DNA of 64,000 nucleotides from Lachnospiraceae bacterium (GTDB lineage Bacteria > Bacillota_A > Clostridia > Lachnospirales > Lachnospiraceae), in assembly GCA_017482005.1 (NCBI GenBank), contig JAFUOI010000010.1, positions 35,645 to 99,644 on the forward strand, given 5' to 3'. Within the stretch, counting starts at the first letter, position 1. Every line of letters starts with the position of its first letter. Made by a program: the position numbers and the translations under genes. Shown in pieces: positions 26,467 to 34,402 of this stretch. The notes under the pieces were generated by a model. The model made no database searches, was not told the origin of the DNA, and worked only from the letters and a program-made list of their open reading frames with translations.

Positions 26467-26522
26467 GTAGAAGGATTCTGATTACACTATGGAAGAAGAA
26501 TTTTTGTAAGCAGGAGGTAACT

Positions 26523-27461
26523 ATGGAAAAAATCGTGCACAGTGCATCGGAGATTATCGGAAACACACCTTTGATGCAGTTACATCACTATCAGGAGAAG
26601 GAAAATATTACAGATGCTGTTATATTAGCAAAACTGGAGTGTCTTAATCCGGCGGGATCGGTTAAAGACAGAGCTGCCCTTTATATGATTGAGGATGCAG
26701 AAAAAAACGGAAAATTAAAACCGGGAGCTACCATTATTGAACCGACCAGCGGAAATACCGGAATCGGTTTGGCGGTTGTAGCCGCGGCTAAAGGGTACCG
26801 TGCGATTTTAACGCTTCCGGATACGATGAGTGTGGAGAGAAGAACACTTCTTCGTGCCTACGGTGCCGAACTTGTGTTGACGGAAGGTGCAAAAGGTATG
26901 AACGGAGCCATCGCAAAGGCGGAGGAACTGGCAGCAGAGATTCCGGGATCCATGATTCTCGGACAGTTTGATAATCCGGCAAATGCGCAGGCACACAGAG
27001 AGACAACGGGACCGGAGATATGGGAACAGACCGGCGGTAAGGTTGATATATTTGTGGCAGGTGTCGGAACCGGCGGTACGATTACCGGAGTCGGTGAATA
27101 TTTAAAAAGCAAGAATCCTTCCGTCAAGGTAGTCGCTGTGGAACCGGCGGATTCTCCGGTGCTTTCCGGCGGTGTCTCAGGTGCACATAAGATTCAGGGA
27201 ATCGGTGCGGGATTTATCCCATCGCTGTTAAATACATCGCTCTATGACGAGGTGATTACCGTATCATCTGAGGATGCGTTTGTACAGGGGAGAATGCTTG
27301 CACGCACAGAAGGTGTGCTTGTGGGTATTTCGTCCGGCGCCGCGTTATGGGTGGCGGCACAGCTTGCAAAACGTCCGGAAAACAAAGGTAAGAATATTGT
27401 TGTTTTGCTCCCGGATTCCGGAGACCGTTATTTGTCGACACCGATGTTTCGTGAGGATTAG
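26523..27461 (+). CDS. cysK: Cysteine synthase (O-acetylserine sulfhydrylase)
   Basis: CysK makes cysteine from O-acetylserine and sulfide with PLP. The 312-residue protein has the PLP lysine Lys48 in '[10 protein letters not shown]', the substrate loop '[12 protein letters not shown]', the phosphate-binding '[10 protein letters not shown]', and the C-terminal '[11 protein letters not shown]'. AGGAGGT at 26512-26518 fixes the ATG at 26523. The stop codon lies inside a run of three 10-bp direct repeats, so the last residues may have been changed by slippage. No cysE is adjacent. Confidence 0.95.
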   Translation: MEKIVHSASEIIGNTPLMQLHHYQEKENITDAVILAKLECLNPAGSVKDRAALYMIEDAEKNGKLKPGATIIEPTSGNTGIGLAVVAAAKGYRAILTLPDTMSVERRTLLRAYGAELVLTEGAKGMNGAIAKAEELAAEIPGSMILGQFDNPANAQAHRETTGPEIWEQTGGKVDIFVAGVGTGGTITGVGEYLKSKNPSVKVVAVEPADSPVLSGGVSGAHKIQGIGAGFIPSLLNTSLYDEVITVSSEDAFVQGRMLARTEGVLVGISSGAALWVAAQLAKRPENKGKNIVVLLPDSGDRYLSTPMFRED

Positions 27462-27480
27462 TGAGGATTAATGAGGATTT
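27451..27480. repeat. Three 10-bp direct repeats across the cysK stop
   Basis: Three contiguous decamers, GTGAGGATTA, GTGAGGATTA and ATGAGGATTT, cover the final codons and stop of cysK. This is typical of replication slippage. Confidence 0.85.
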
Positions 27481-27489
27481 GGTAAGTGT

Positions 27490-27600
27490 ACGCACATAAG
27501 ACGGATCGCAAGAAGTAAATGAACGGACGCACATAAGATGGTTTGGGAGGAGTAGATGAATGGATACACATAAGCTGATTCGGCGGATATGTAATGTGGG
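27490..27600. repeat. 37-bp tandem repeat, three degenerate copies
   Basis: Units start at 27490, 27527 and 27564. The shared 5' part is 'ACGCACATAAG' (ATACACATAAG in the third). Units 1 and 2 are about three-quarters identical; unit 3 is more diverged and lies inside the small gene that starts at 27560. Unit 2 supplies that gene's ribosome site and start codon. Confidence 0.75.
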
Positions 27601-27781
27601 AATTGGGGTTTTATTTCCGTGTTTTATGCTCGGGTTGCTTTGGTTTTTAGCAGGATCTCTTGAAATAGAACCGACCGCGGAACAGATGGAAAAAGCAAGG
27701 ATGTCCGCCGGTTTGTATATGTTAGCCACAGGGATTCCGTGTGTTGTGTGTATTGGTTTTAGGATGAAGTATAGAAAATAA
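27560..27781 (+). CDS. Small two-TM membrane protein, unknown function
   Basis: The 73-residue protein starts at an ATG with GGGAGGAG seven bases upstream. It has two hydrophobic segments (~13-32 'VGIGVLFPCFMLGLLWFLAG' and ~48-66), a short polar loop with acidic residues between, and a basic C-terminus 'RMKYRK'. I do not recognise a family. Its ribosome site and first codons lie in a 37-bp repeat, so the gene may be young or a remodelled remnant. A good start signal and plausible membrane topology support it being real, but it could be spurious. Confidence 0.5.
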   Translation: MDTHKLIRRICNVGIGVLFPCFMLGLLWFLAGSLEIEPTAEQMEKARMSAGLYMLATGIPCVVCIGFRMKYRK

Positions 27782-27826
27782 TTTGAGATACAAAATAGGA
27801 AATTTGGATAAGGTGTTAAATATATT

Positions 27827-27890
27827 AGAATTTTAGACTATTAGGATATTAGACTATTAGACTATTAGGATATTAGAGTATTAGGATATC
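27827..27890. repeat. 8-bp microsatellite, about eight units
   Basis: Eight head-to-tail octamers fit AGRNTATT (first unit AGAATTTT, last AGGATATC). They run without interruption and lie in non-coding DNA. Confidence 0.85.
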
Positions 27891-27913
27891 AGAATAAAGT
27901 TTGGAAGAATAAG

Positions 27914-27978
27914 GAGCGTTGCAAAATAAGTGATTTCCGGTTGGAATTATCTTATGGAGCGACGCTCTATTTGTTTTA
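27914..27978 (+). terminator. Long imperfect hairpin, possible terminator
   Basis: The arms at 27914-27930 and 27951-27967 match at 13 of 17 positions (GAGCG/CGCTC at the base, ATAAG/CTTAT at the top), followed by a T-rich tract. It may end transcription from the small membrane gene. Confidence 0.5.
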
Positions 27979-27988
27979 TTTCTATTTT

Positions 27989-28236
27989 GGGTACTAATAG
28001 AAAAAACGGGCTGTCAGACCCGAAATCTAGGCCGAATTAATAGAAAAAAGCATGATTTGGGTACCTGTAAAAAAAGATATTTTACAGACCCGTGATTTGC
28101 TTTGTTTCGTGGGTATTTAAAGTTTTTTTCTGATATATACCCAAAATCAAGTGTTTTTATGGAAAAAAAGCACTTACATTGGGTTTCGGACTGATTTTAT
28201 TTCGTAGGTACCCAAGTTTTTAAAAAAACGCTTGGG
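27989..28236. repeat. Composite inverted repeat of four hairpin modules
   Basis: Four modules of 32-34 nt begin GGGT(A) and end (T/G)ACCC: 27989-28022, 28059-28092, 28111-28142 and 28181-28213. Starts are 70, 52 and 70 nt apart. Modules 1 and 2 are direct copies ('TTTGGGTAC' to 'CAGACCCG'), while modules 3 and 4 read better as the reverse complement. The whole block is roughly symmetric about position 28101, so it is an imperfect ~225-bp inverted repeat. Module 2 folds almost perfectly (CTGTAAAA with TTTTACAG). Smaller hairpins lie between modules and at 28211-28236 (CCCAAG/CTTGGG). No coding frame fits. Confidence 0.6.
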
Positions 28237-28252
28237 TGCGCTAACGTCAAAC

Positions 28253-28390
28253 GTATCCGCCGTGCGCATCTCGCGAGCAAAGCCCGCTCGGTTGCCGCCG
28301 CCGTATCCGCTGTGCGCATCTCGCGAGCAAAGCCCGCTCGGTTGCCGCCGCCGTATCCGCCGTGCGCATCTCGCGAGCAAAGCCCGCTCG
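28253..28390. repeat. GC-rich 50-bp tandem repeat, ~2.8 copies
   Basis: Units start at 28253, 28303 and 28353 with an exact 50-bp period and one C/T difference between copies. The third copy stops after 38 bp. Each unit contains CTCGCGAG and GAGC/GCTC palindromes and is far more GC-rich than its surroundings. The period is not a multiple of three, so open frames on both strands are accidental. There are no spacers, so it is not a CRISPR array. Confidence 0.9.
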
Positions 28391-28418
28391 ATGTGCGGCA
28401 TTCGCCGCATCCGTTCTC

Positions 28419-28467
28419 GCACAAAAACAGTCGGCTGTGAGCAAGCTCCCGCCGACTGTTCTTGTGC
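28419..28467. repeat. Strong 17-bp stem hairpin
   Basis: Arms 28419-28435 and 28451-28467 are complementary at 16 of 17 positions (core AACAGTCGGC/GCCGACTGTT) with a 15-nt loop. It lacks a U-tract, so it is more likely part of the adjoining repeat element than a classical terminator. Confidence 0.8.
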
Positions 28468-28515
28468 TCGACCGCGGCCGGCTCAAAGAAATTGCAAATA
28501 AACACCATAAAACAG

Positions 28516-28544
28516 TTGACAACAGTTATAAACTGTTATATAGT
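28516..28544 (+). promoter_or_regulatory. Promoter and operator of the gntR-ABC operon
   Basis: TTGACA (28516-28521), 17 nt and TATAGT (28539-28544). The spacer holds the palindrome ACAGTT-ATA-AACTGT (28523-28537), well placed for autorepression by the GntR protein encoded just downstream. Confidence 0.75.
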
Positions 28545-28568
28545 GTTTATAACAAAGGAGGCAAACCC

Positions 28569-28943
28569 ATGGGAATCATAATTAACAATTCATCGATGAC
28601 ACCGATTTATGAGCAGATGGTCGGACAGATCAAAACGCAGATTATGAACGGTGAGAGAAAAGAAGGAGATATGCTTCCTTCGGTGAGGGCTTTGGCGAAA
28701 GACCTTCGGGTCAGTGCACTGACGGTCAAGAAAGCCTATGACGAGCTGGAGAGGGAAGGATTTGTGACAACAGTTCACGGAAAAGGAACATTTGTGACAA
28801 GTGCAAATCAGGAACTTATGCTGGAGGAAAAGAAAAAAGAAGTGGAAGCGGATCTGGAAGGGGCCATCCGGAAGGGCAGAAGCTGCGGCATGAGCGATGA
28901 GGAGATTACAGAATTGTTTCAAATTATATTGGAGGAATCATAA
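28569..28943 (+). CDS. GntR family (YtrA subfamily) repressor
   Basis: The 124-residue protein has an N-terminal winged helix ('PIYEQMVGQIKTQIMNG', 'LPSVRALAKDLRVSALTVKKAYDELEREGFV') and only a ~45-residue C-terminal tail. That short form is the YtrA subfamily, which represses adjoining ABC transporter genes, often in response to cell-wall antibiotics. AAGGAGG at 28555-28561 fixes the ATG; a longer in-frame start at 28362 would read through the repeat and is rejected. The stop overlaps the next gene by one base, and the promoter carries a palindrome, consistent with operon autoregulation. Confidence 0.92.
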   Translation: MGIIINNSSMTPIYEQMVGQIKTQIMNGERKEGDMLPSVRALAKDLRVSALTVKKAYDELEREGFVTTVHGKGTFVTSANQELMLEEKKKEVEADLEGAIRKGRSCGMSDEEITELFQIILEES

Positions 28944-29788
28944 TGGAATTACAGGTAAAAGGAATTCAGAAAACATACGGAAAATTCGGACTTGATGTAT
29001 CGATAGAAGTGTTGCCGGGACAGATTACCGGTTTGGTTGGAAAGAACGGAGCCGGAAAGAGTACAACGTTCAAGTCGATTCTTGGATTGGTAAAGACCGA
29101 GGGCGGGGAAATTCTGTTGGATGGCAAGCCGGTAGAGACTATGACAAATAAAGAAAGAGAAAAGCTGGGAGTTGTATTATCCAATGCAAGTTTCAGCGGA
29201 TGGCTGACCATCAGTGACATTATTCCGGTCCTTCGAAGTATGTATGAGGAGTTTGAGGAAGATTATTTCAAAGAGCAGTGTGAAAAAATGGAGCTTCCGA
29301 TGAAGAAGCCGATAAAAGAGTTTTCCACAGGTATGGCGGCAAAATTAAAGGTTCTCGTGGCAATTTCCCACAAAGCAGAGCTTTTGATAATGGATGAACC
29401 AACCAGCGGACTGGATGTTATGGCGAGAAATGAGATTCTCGATTTGCTCCGTGACTATATGTTGGAAGAGAACAGAAGTATTCTTATCAGTTCCCATATT
29501 TCAAGTGATCTTGAGACACTTTGCGATGATCTTTACATGATTGACGGAGGCAAAATATTGATGCATGAAGAAACAGATGTTTTGCTTGCAGATTACGGAG
29601 TGTTGAAATTGACAGATGAGCAGTATAAAAAAATAGAAAAAGAATATGTTCTCAAAATAAAGAAAGACAGTAATAGTTACACATGTCTAACCAAAGAAAA
29701 AGCATTCTTTGCGGAGAATTATCCGGATGTTGTAATTGAAAAAGCAACTATTGATGACGTATTTACTTTGATGATACAGGGGGAATAG
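28943..29788 (+). CDS. ABC transporter ATP-binding protein (YtrB-like)
   Basis: The 281-residue ATPase has Walker A 'GLVGKNGAGKST', signature 'EFSTGMAAKLKV' (the 'STGM' form common in this ABC-2 type group), Walker B 'LLIMDEPTSGLD', and switch His in 'ILISSHISSD'. The last ~70 residues form the small C-terminal domain common in such exporters. It is the engine for the permease that follows 4 nt later. With the YtrA-type regulator this forms a three-gene module. Confidence 0.93.
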   Translation: MELQVKGIQKTYGKFGLDVSIEVLPGQITGLVGKNGAGKSTTFKSILGLVKTEGGEILLDGKPVETMTNKEREKLGVVLSNASFSGWLTISDIIPVLRSMYEEFEEDYFKEQCEKMELPMKKPIKEFSTGMAAKLKVLVAISHKAELLIMDEPTSGLDVMARNEILDLLRDYMLEENRSILISSHISSDLETLCDDLYMIDGGKILMHEETDVLLADYGVLKLTDEQYKKIEKEYVLKIKKDSNSYTCLTKEKAFFAENYPDVVIEKATIDDVFTLMIQGE

Positions 29789-29792
29789 AGGA

Positions 29793-30449
29793 ATGAAAGG
29801 ATTATTAATTAAAGATTTCAAATTATTGACAAAAAACAAATCTACACTTTTTATTGTACTGGCGATTATTTTGTTTTTCCCGATGTTGGAAATGAATCCG
29901 GGATTTATCGTCAGTTATACTATGATTATTCTGCTGTTTATGACAGTCAGTACGGTTTCTTATGATGATTTTGATAACGGGATGGCATTTTTGTTTACAC
30001 TTCCCGTGGACCGCAAAACTTATGTCAGAGAAAAATATGTGCTGGGACTTGTGGTAGCCGTAGTAAGCTGGATTTTTGCGGCCATCGTCAATGTTTCGTA
30101 TATGGTGCTGATGGAGAATGAAAGTGCAGCAACCATCGAAAATGTTTTGCTTTCTGCTTTGCTGATTTTTCCGGTTATGCTTCTGATATGGGAAGTACTT
30201 TTGCCGATGCAGCTGAAATTCGGTGCGGAAAAAGCAAGAGTCGTTCTTTTCATTGTGGCTGGTGTGGTTGCTGCAGTAGGCGTTATCGGGAAAAGAAGTA
30301 TGAATTTACAGCAGGTAAAAAAGATGACTTCTATGTTAGCATCCCTTACACCTTCTATGGTCGTAATCACGCTTTTTGCCTTTGCGATCATCGGCCTCTT
30401 GATTTCTTACTGTGCTTCTGTCAAAATAGTGGAAAAGAAAGAATATTAA
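29793..30449 (+). CDS. ABC-2 type transporter permease
   Basis: The 218-residue protein has six hydrophobic segments (for example 'STLFIVLAIILFFPM', 'VVSWIFAAIVNVSYMVL', 'ALLIFPVMLLIWEVLL', 'VVLFIVAGVVAAVGVI') and a short cytoplasmic 'SYDDFDNGMAFLFTLPVDRKTYVREKYV' region. That pattern is shared by ABC-2 permeases linked to YtrA/YtrB systems. It would pair with the preceding ATPase as a homodimer. The substrate is unknown; antimicrobial or lipid-related compounds are usual guesses. Confidence 0.85.
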   Translation: MKGLLIKDFKLLTKNKSTLFIVLAIILFFPMLEMNPGFIVSYTMIILLFMTVSTVSYDDFDNGMAFLFTLPVDRKTYVREKYVLGLVVAVVSWIFAAIVNVSYMVLMENESAATIENVLLSALLIFPVMLLIWEVLLPMQLKFGAEKARVVLFIVAGVVAAVGVIGKRSMNLQQVKKMTSMLASLTPSMVVITLFAFAIIGLLISYCASVKIVEKKEY

Positions 30450-30470
30450 AAACAAACAAGGAATTATAGT

Positions 30471-31562
30471 ATGGCAGAAGAGCAAAAGCAAAACCTGGAC
30501 CAAAATAAAATGCAGGAAATAAATCAACCACATAAACGCCGGGTGCGCTACAAAGGAACGCACCCGCGCAGTTTTTATGAAAAATACAAAGAACACAATC
30601 CGGAGAAATATGCGGACACCATCGAGAAAGTGATTCGAAAGGGAAGTACTCCTGCAGGAATGCATATTTCCATCTGCGTCAACGAGATTCTGGAGTTTTT
30701 GCAGATTAGGCCGGGACAAAAAGGGCTTGATGCAACGCTGGGCTACGGCGGACATACAAAGGAAATGCTCAAATGCCTGAAAGGCGAAGGACATGTGTAC
30801 GGTCTGGATGTGGATCCAATCGAGATTGAGAAAACAACAAAGCGTCTCAGAGAGCAGGGATTCGGAGAAGATGTACTGACGGTAATTAAAACAAATTTTG
30901 CTAATATTGATGAAGTGGCAAAGGAGCACGGCCCATTTGATTTCATATTGGCTGATCTCGGTGTTTCCTCCATGCAGATAGATAATCCGGAACGGGGCTT
31001 TTCTTATAAAATTGACGGACCGTTGGATCTGCGTTTAAATCCGCACGAGGGAACCAGTGCAGCGGAAAGACTTCTTGAGATTACTGAGGACGAGTTTGCG
31101 TGGATGATGATTGAAAACTCCGACGAGCCGTATGCAAATGAAATAGCCAAAACAGTAATGCGTGAGATCCGTTCCGGAAAAAAAGTCGATACGACCACAA
31201 GACTTCGTGAACTGATAGAGAAAGCACTCGTCATTGTTCCGGAGAAAGAGAGAAAAGAGGCTGTGAAAAAATCGTGTCAGAGAACTTTCCAGGCACTGCG
31301 TATCGATGTAAACAGTGAGTTTGAAGTACTCTATGCATTTTTGGATAAATTACCTAAGGCGCTGGCACCGGGAGGAAGGGCAGCGATTCTCACCTTCCAC
31401 TCAGGGGAAGACCGGTTGGTGAAAAAGTCCTTTAAAAAGCTGAAAAAACAAGGCGTGTATCAAGATGTATCGGATGATGTTATCAGGCCGTCTGCAAAAG
31501 AGTGCGCCATGAATCCACGTGCGAAATCCACGAAGATGCGATGGGCAATTCGCGGCGAATAA
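30471..31562 (+). CDS. rsmH: RsmH-family 16S rRNA (cytosine-N4) methyltransferase, extended N-terminus
   Basis: RsmH methylates N4 of C1402 in 16S rRNA. The core is clear: SAM-binding 'GLDATLGYGGHTKEML', 'DFILADLGVSSMQIDNPERGFSY', 'GPLDLRLN', 'CQRTFQALRIDVNSE' and 'FHSGEDRLVKKSFK'. Compared with a typical ~310-residue RsmH there is an extra N-terminal ~55 residues, rich in Lys, Arg, His and Gln, and the usual start motif is replaced by 'HISICVNEILEFL'. It is not in a dcw cell-division cluster, so it may be a second RsmH-like enzyme. The start follows a weak AAGGAA site; a shorter start is possible. Confidence 0.88.
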   Translation: MAEEQKQNLDQNKMQEINQPHKRRVRYKGTHPRSFYEKYKEHNPEKYADTIEKVIRKGSTPAGMHISICVNEILEFLQIRPGQKGLDATLGYGGHTKEMLKCLKGEGHVYGLDVDPIEIEKTTKRLREQGFGEDVLTVIKTNFANIDEVAKEHGPFDFILADLGVSSMQIDNPERGFSYKIDGPLDLRLNPHEGTSAAERLLEITEDEFAWMMIENSDEPYANEIAKTVMREIRSGKKVDTTTRLRELIEKALVIVPEKERKEAVKKSCQRTFQALRIDVNSEFEVLYAFLDKLPKALAPGGRAAILTFHSGEDRLVKKSFKKLKKQGVYQDVSDDVIRPSAKECAMNPRAKSTKMRWAIRGE

Positions 31563-31580
31563 AAATAGAGTAAAAATGAA

Positions 31581-31605
31581 AGGGAGCATATGCTCCCTTT
31601 TTTGT
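31581..31605 (+). terminator. Terminator after rsmH
   Basis: A 20-bp perfect palindrome, AAGGGAGCAT with ATGCTCCCTT (31581-31600), followed by TTTT. Confidence 0.85.
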
Positions 31606-31629
31606 GCTTACAGTATGTAAATTCGTCAA

Positions 31630-31656
31630 TTTGGGGTACCTGTTAAAAAGATAAGA
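31630..31656. repeat. Fragment resembling the 28-kb hairpin module
   Basis: TTTGGGGTACCTGTTAAAAA followed by GATAAG closely matches the first ~24 nt of the module at 28056-28080, with one inserted G and small changes. It lacks the closing half. Confidence 0.4.
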
Positions 31657-31686
31657 AAATGTTTGAAACAATCGCCTCATTTAGGG

Positions 31687-32718
31687 TTATGCGTTTGCTT
31701 CTGCAAGATCATAGATGAGACGTTCGGAATCTGCCCATCCGAGACATGGGTCTGTAATGGATTTCCCGTAAATTCCTTCGCCGATTTTTTGACAACCTTC
31801 TTCGATGTAGCTTTCAATCATAACACCTTTCACAAGTTTGTGAATGTCAGGATTTACCTTGCGTGAATGCATAACTTCTTTGACGATTCGGATCTGCTGT
31901 TCAAATTTCTTTCCGGAGTTGTTGTGGTTGGAGTCGATGACAGCAGCAGGATTCATAAGACCGTGTTCATTGTACAATTCAATGAGACGGCTGAGATCTT
32001 CGTAATGATAGTTCGGGAAGCTTCTTCCGTATGCATTGACAGAACCGCGAAGTACAGTATGGGCAAGAGGGTTACCTGTGGTTTTTACCTCCCATCCGCG
32101 GTAGGTAAATGTATGAGGATGCTGCGCCGCATAAACACTGTTCATCATTACCGTAAGATCACCGGAGGTCGGATTTTTCATTCCGGCCGGAACATCAAAT
32201 CCGCTTACGGTAAGTCTGTGCAACTGATCTTCTACAGAACGTGCACCGATTGCAACGTAGGAGAGGAAGTCACACACATAACGGTAGTTTTCCGGATAAA
32301 GCATTTCATCTGCGGAAGTAAGTCCGGAAATTTCCATCGCGTGAATGTGCATTTTTCTCATGGCGATGATTCCCGATACAAGGTCCGGTTTTTTGGAAGG
32401 GTCCGGCTGGTGAACGATTCCTTTGTATCCTTCGCCGGTTGTTCTTGGCTTATTTGTATAAATACGTGGAATCAGAATCAGACGGTCGCTTACCTTATCG
32501 TTTACCTTAGCAAGCCTCTCTACATAGTCGCAGACGGCATCCTCATTGTCGGCACTGCATGGTCCGATGATAACGAGTAATTTATCGCTTGCACCGGTTA
32601 AAACATCTGCAATCTCTTTGTCTCTTTTTTCTTTGATTTTTGCCAAAGCAGCCGGAACCGGATAATCGTTACGGATTTCTTCCGGGGTCGGGAGCTTCTG
32701 GATAAATTCCATTCCCAT
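31687..32718 (-). CDS. aroF: 3-deoxy-7-phosphoheptulonate (DAHP) synthase, type I
   Basis: DAHP synthase joins PEP and erythrose-4-phosphate, the first step of the shikimate pathway. The 343-residue protein has type I AroFGH motifs: 'VIIGPCSADNEDA', 'IPRIYTNKPRTTGEGYKG', 'PAGMKNPTSGDL' and metal-binding 'VIDSNHNNSGK'. The N-terminal extension typical of feedback-regulated forms is present, but which amino acid inhibits it cannot be told. The ATG at 32718 has AAGGA 8 bases upstream. It is apparently alone, with no other shikimate gene beside it. Confidence 0.95.
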   Translation of the reverse strand: MGMEFIQKLPTPEEIRNDYPVPAALAKIKEKRDKEIADVLTGASDKLLVIIGPCSADNEDAVCDYVERLAKVNDKVSDRLILIPRIYTNKPRTTGEGYKGIVHQPDPSKKPDLVSGIIAMRKMHIHAMEISGLTSADEMLYPENYRYVCDFLSYVAIGARSVEDQLHRLTVSGFDVPAGMKNPTSGDLTVMMNSVYAAQHPHTFTYRGWEVKTTGNPLAHTVLRGSVNAYGRSFPNYHYEDLSRLIELYNEHGLMNPAAVIDSNHNNSGKKFEQQIRIVKEVMHSRKVNPDIHKLVKGVMIESYIEEGCQKIGEGIYGKSITDPCLGWADSERLIYDLAEANA

Positions 32719-32835
32719 AGTACAGTTCCTTTCTTATGTAAAATATATATTTGGTTTTCGAAAATAATGTATTTGCCCGTGGCGGATATTAGGTGCATAA
32801 TCATATAGAAAATGCCGATTTGCCACGACTACACA

Positions 32836-34236
32836 TTATATCTTACGTCCGTGAAATTTGCAAGACTTGTGCATAAGGTCCTTTCGAAGAAGCAATAGCA
32901 TGAATAGAATCAGGCAAAACTCACTGACGAAGATGCCAATCAGATAACCTATCATACCTATCCGCGGAATCATGAAAAAAACAAAAGAAAGACGGATAAG
33001 CAGGCAGCAGGCATTTAGTACAAAAGCCTGCAGGGCTTTCCCCAGACCATGCATAATACTTGTCAAAATTCCGCCCAGATATAGGAGCGGGCAGGCAATG
33101 CTCAAAACCTGTATGTAAGTGCCGGCTAACTGACTCTTAAATAAGAAATCTCCGAGGAAAGGGCCGAAGAACAGAAAAAGGATGCAGAAAAAGCTTCCGA
33201 GAAGAAGGCAGGCGAAGACGCTTTTTTTGATTGCGGATCTTATTCTTGAGAAATTACCTTTTGCACCTGCTTCGGAAATGTAAGGCAAAAGCAGGACTGA
33301 TACGGAAGAGGTTACGGCGCATGGAAACAGAATAAGGGGATATGTCATGCCGGTCAGAACACCATAGTTAGCCAGTGCTGACGATTTAGACATTCCGAAA
33401 AGAACAAGACGGTTTGGAATTTGAATCGCTTCCACACTTTGAAGTAAATTGAGTGTAAGGCGGTTTGCAGCCAGCGGCAAAGCCATGCGGAGCATTTCCT
33501 GTAAATGAATAAAGTAAGCCGAAGCTGACTCGTATATGGATGAAGTGAGTCTTTTTTGGTGTACAGCAGGGTAAGGCTGTTGGTGGTTTTCAATGGTGTG
33601 TGACAGATGATAGTATAGGGCAGATATACTGAGAAAAGTTGAACAGATTTCTCCAATCAAAATGCCGAGCATTGTCACAGCGATGGAAGGTGGTGTGTGC
33701 ATAAGTTTCCCGTAATTGTATATGGCAAATACGCTTCCGACACGTGCAAGTTGCTCCACAAGCTGTGACACCGAAGGTATCATGGATTTTTTCAGACCAT
33801 AGTAATACCCGTTGATACAGCTGTGGATGCATGCAAAAGGAAGAGAAAGCGAATAAATTCTCACAAGCGGTTCACAACGCGATTCTGTCAGCAGAGTGCC
33901 GGCAATCCATGCGGCATTATTATATAATATGTAGGTTGCAAGAACAGACAGGAAAAGTGAGAGTGCGAATCCGGTTATAAGAATGCGTAGTGCGGATTTT
34001 TTTTGATTCTTTGCAATATACGAAGCTGTATATTTGGAAATGGATGTCTGGATTCCGGCGCAGGTAAGGGAAAAAGACAGTGCCATGACCGGAGCAAGAA
34101 GCTGATAGATGCCCATACCTTCCTCTCCGATATTGTGTGACAAAAATATACGATAAAAGAAGCCGATGATGCGGCTTATGACTCCGGTAAGCGTAAGAAG
34201 TAAAGTGCCGGAAATAAATGGATTTTTTTTCAGCAT
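32836..34236 (-). CDS. SpoVB-like polysaccharide flippase
   Basis: The protein has about 14 hydrophobic segments and the N-terminal 'SGTLLLTLTGVISRIIGFFYRIFLSHNIGEEGMGIYQL'-type pattern, of which the 'IGFFYRIFLS' and 'IGEEGMGIYQL' parts are hallmarks of the stage V sporulation protein B / MurJ-like MOP flippase group. Such proteins export lipid-linked sugars for spore cortex or wall. I use the ATG at 34236 (466 residues); longer in-frame starts add a non-homologous ~40-residue stretch. No clear ribosome site precedes either. It is divergent from mnmA. Confidence 0.85.
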   Translation of the reverse strand: MLKKNPFISGTLLLTLTGVISRIIGFFYRIFLSHNIGEEGMGIYQLLAPVMALSFSLTCAGIQTSISKYTASYIAKNQKKSALRILITGFALSLFLSVLATYILYNNAAWIAGTLLTESRCEPLVRIYSLSLPFACIHSCINGYYYGLKKSMIPSVSQLVEQLARVGSVFAIYNYGKLMHTPPSIAVTMLGILIGEICSTFLSISALYYHLSHTIENHQQPYPAVHQKRLTSSIYESASAYFIHLQEMLRMALPLAANRLTLNLLQSVEAIQIPNRLVLFGMSKSSALANYGVLTGMTYPLILFPCAVTSSVSVLLLPYISEAGAKGNFSRIRSAIKKSVFACLLLGSFFCILFLFFGPFLGDFLFKSQLAGTYIQVLSIACPLLYLGGILTSIMHGLGKALQAFVLNACCLLIRLSFVFFMIPRIGMIGYLIGIFVSEFCLILFMLLLLRKDLMHKSCKFHGRKI

Positions 34237-34314
34237 AGCATCACATTCTGGTGTTTTTTTCAGTTTATGCATATAAAAAACGTATAGAACATGCAATATG
34301 GAAAAAGCTGAGTC

Positions 34315-34343
34315 TTGATTTGAAACAAGACAGAAGGTATGAT
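34315..34343 (+). promoter_or_regulatory. SigA-type promoter of mnmA
   Basis: TTGATT (34315-34320), 17 nt and TATGAT (34338-34343), about 60 nt upstream of the mnmA start. Confidence 0.5.
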
Positions 34344-34402
34344 TGAAAAGAATGAGTAAGAATGTCAATTATATGACAGGATTTCAGACAGGATGTGAAA
34401 TT

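Noticed and set aside
28253..28390. CRISPR array
   Set aside because: Repeats are directly adjacent with no unique spacers, and there are no cas genes.
28174..28522. Four overlapping open frames on both strands, up to 103 residues
   Set aside because: They run through a 50-bp tandem repeat whose period is not a multiple of three, have no ribosome sites, and give Arg/Ala-rich repetitive peptides.
34237..34368. Longer N-terminus for the flippase
   Set aside because: The extra residues have no similarity to the family start and no ribosome site.
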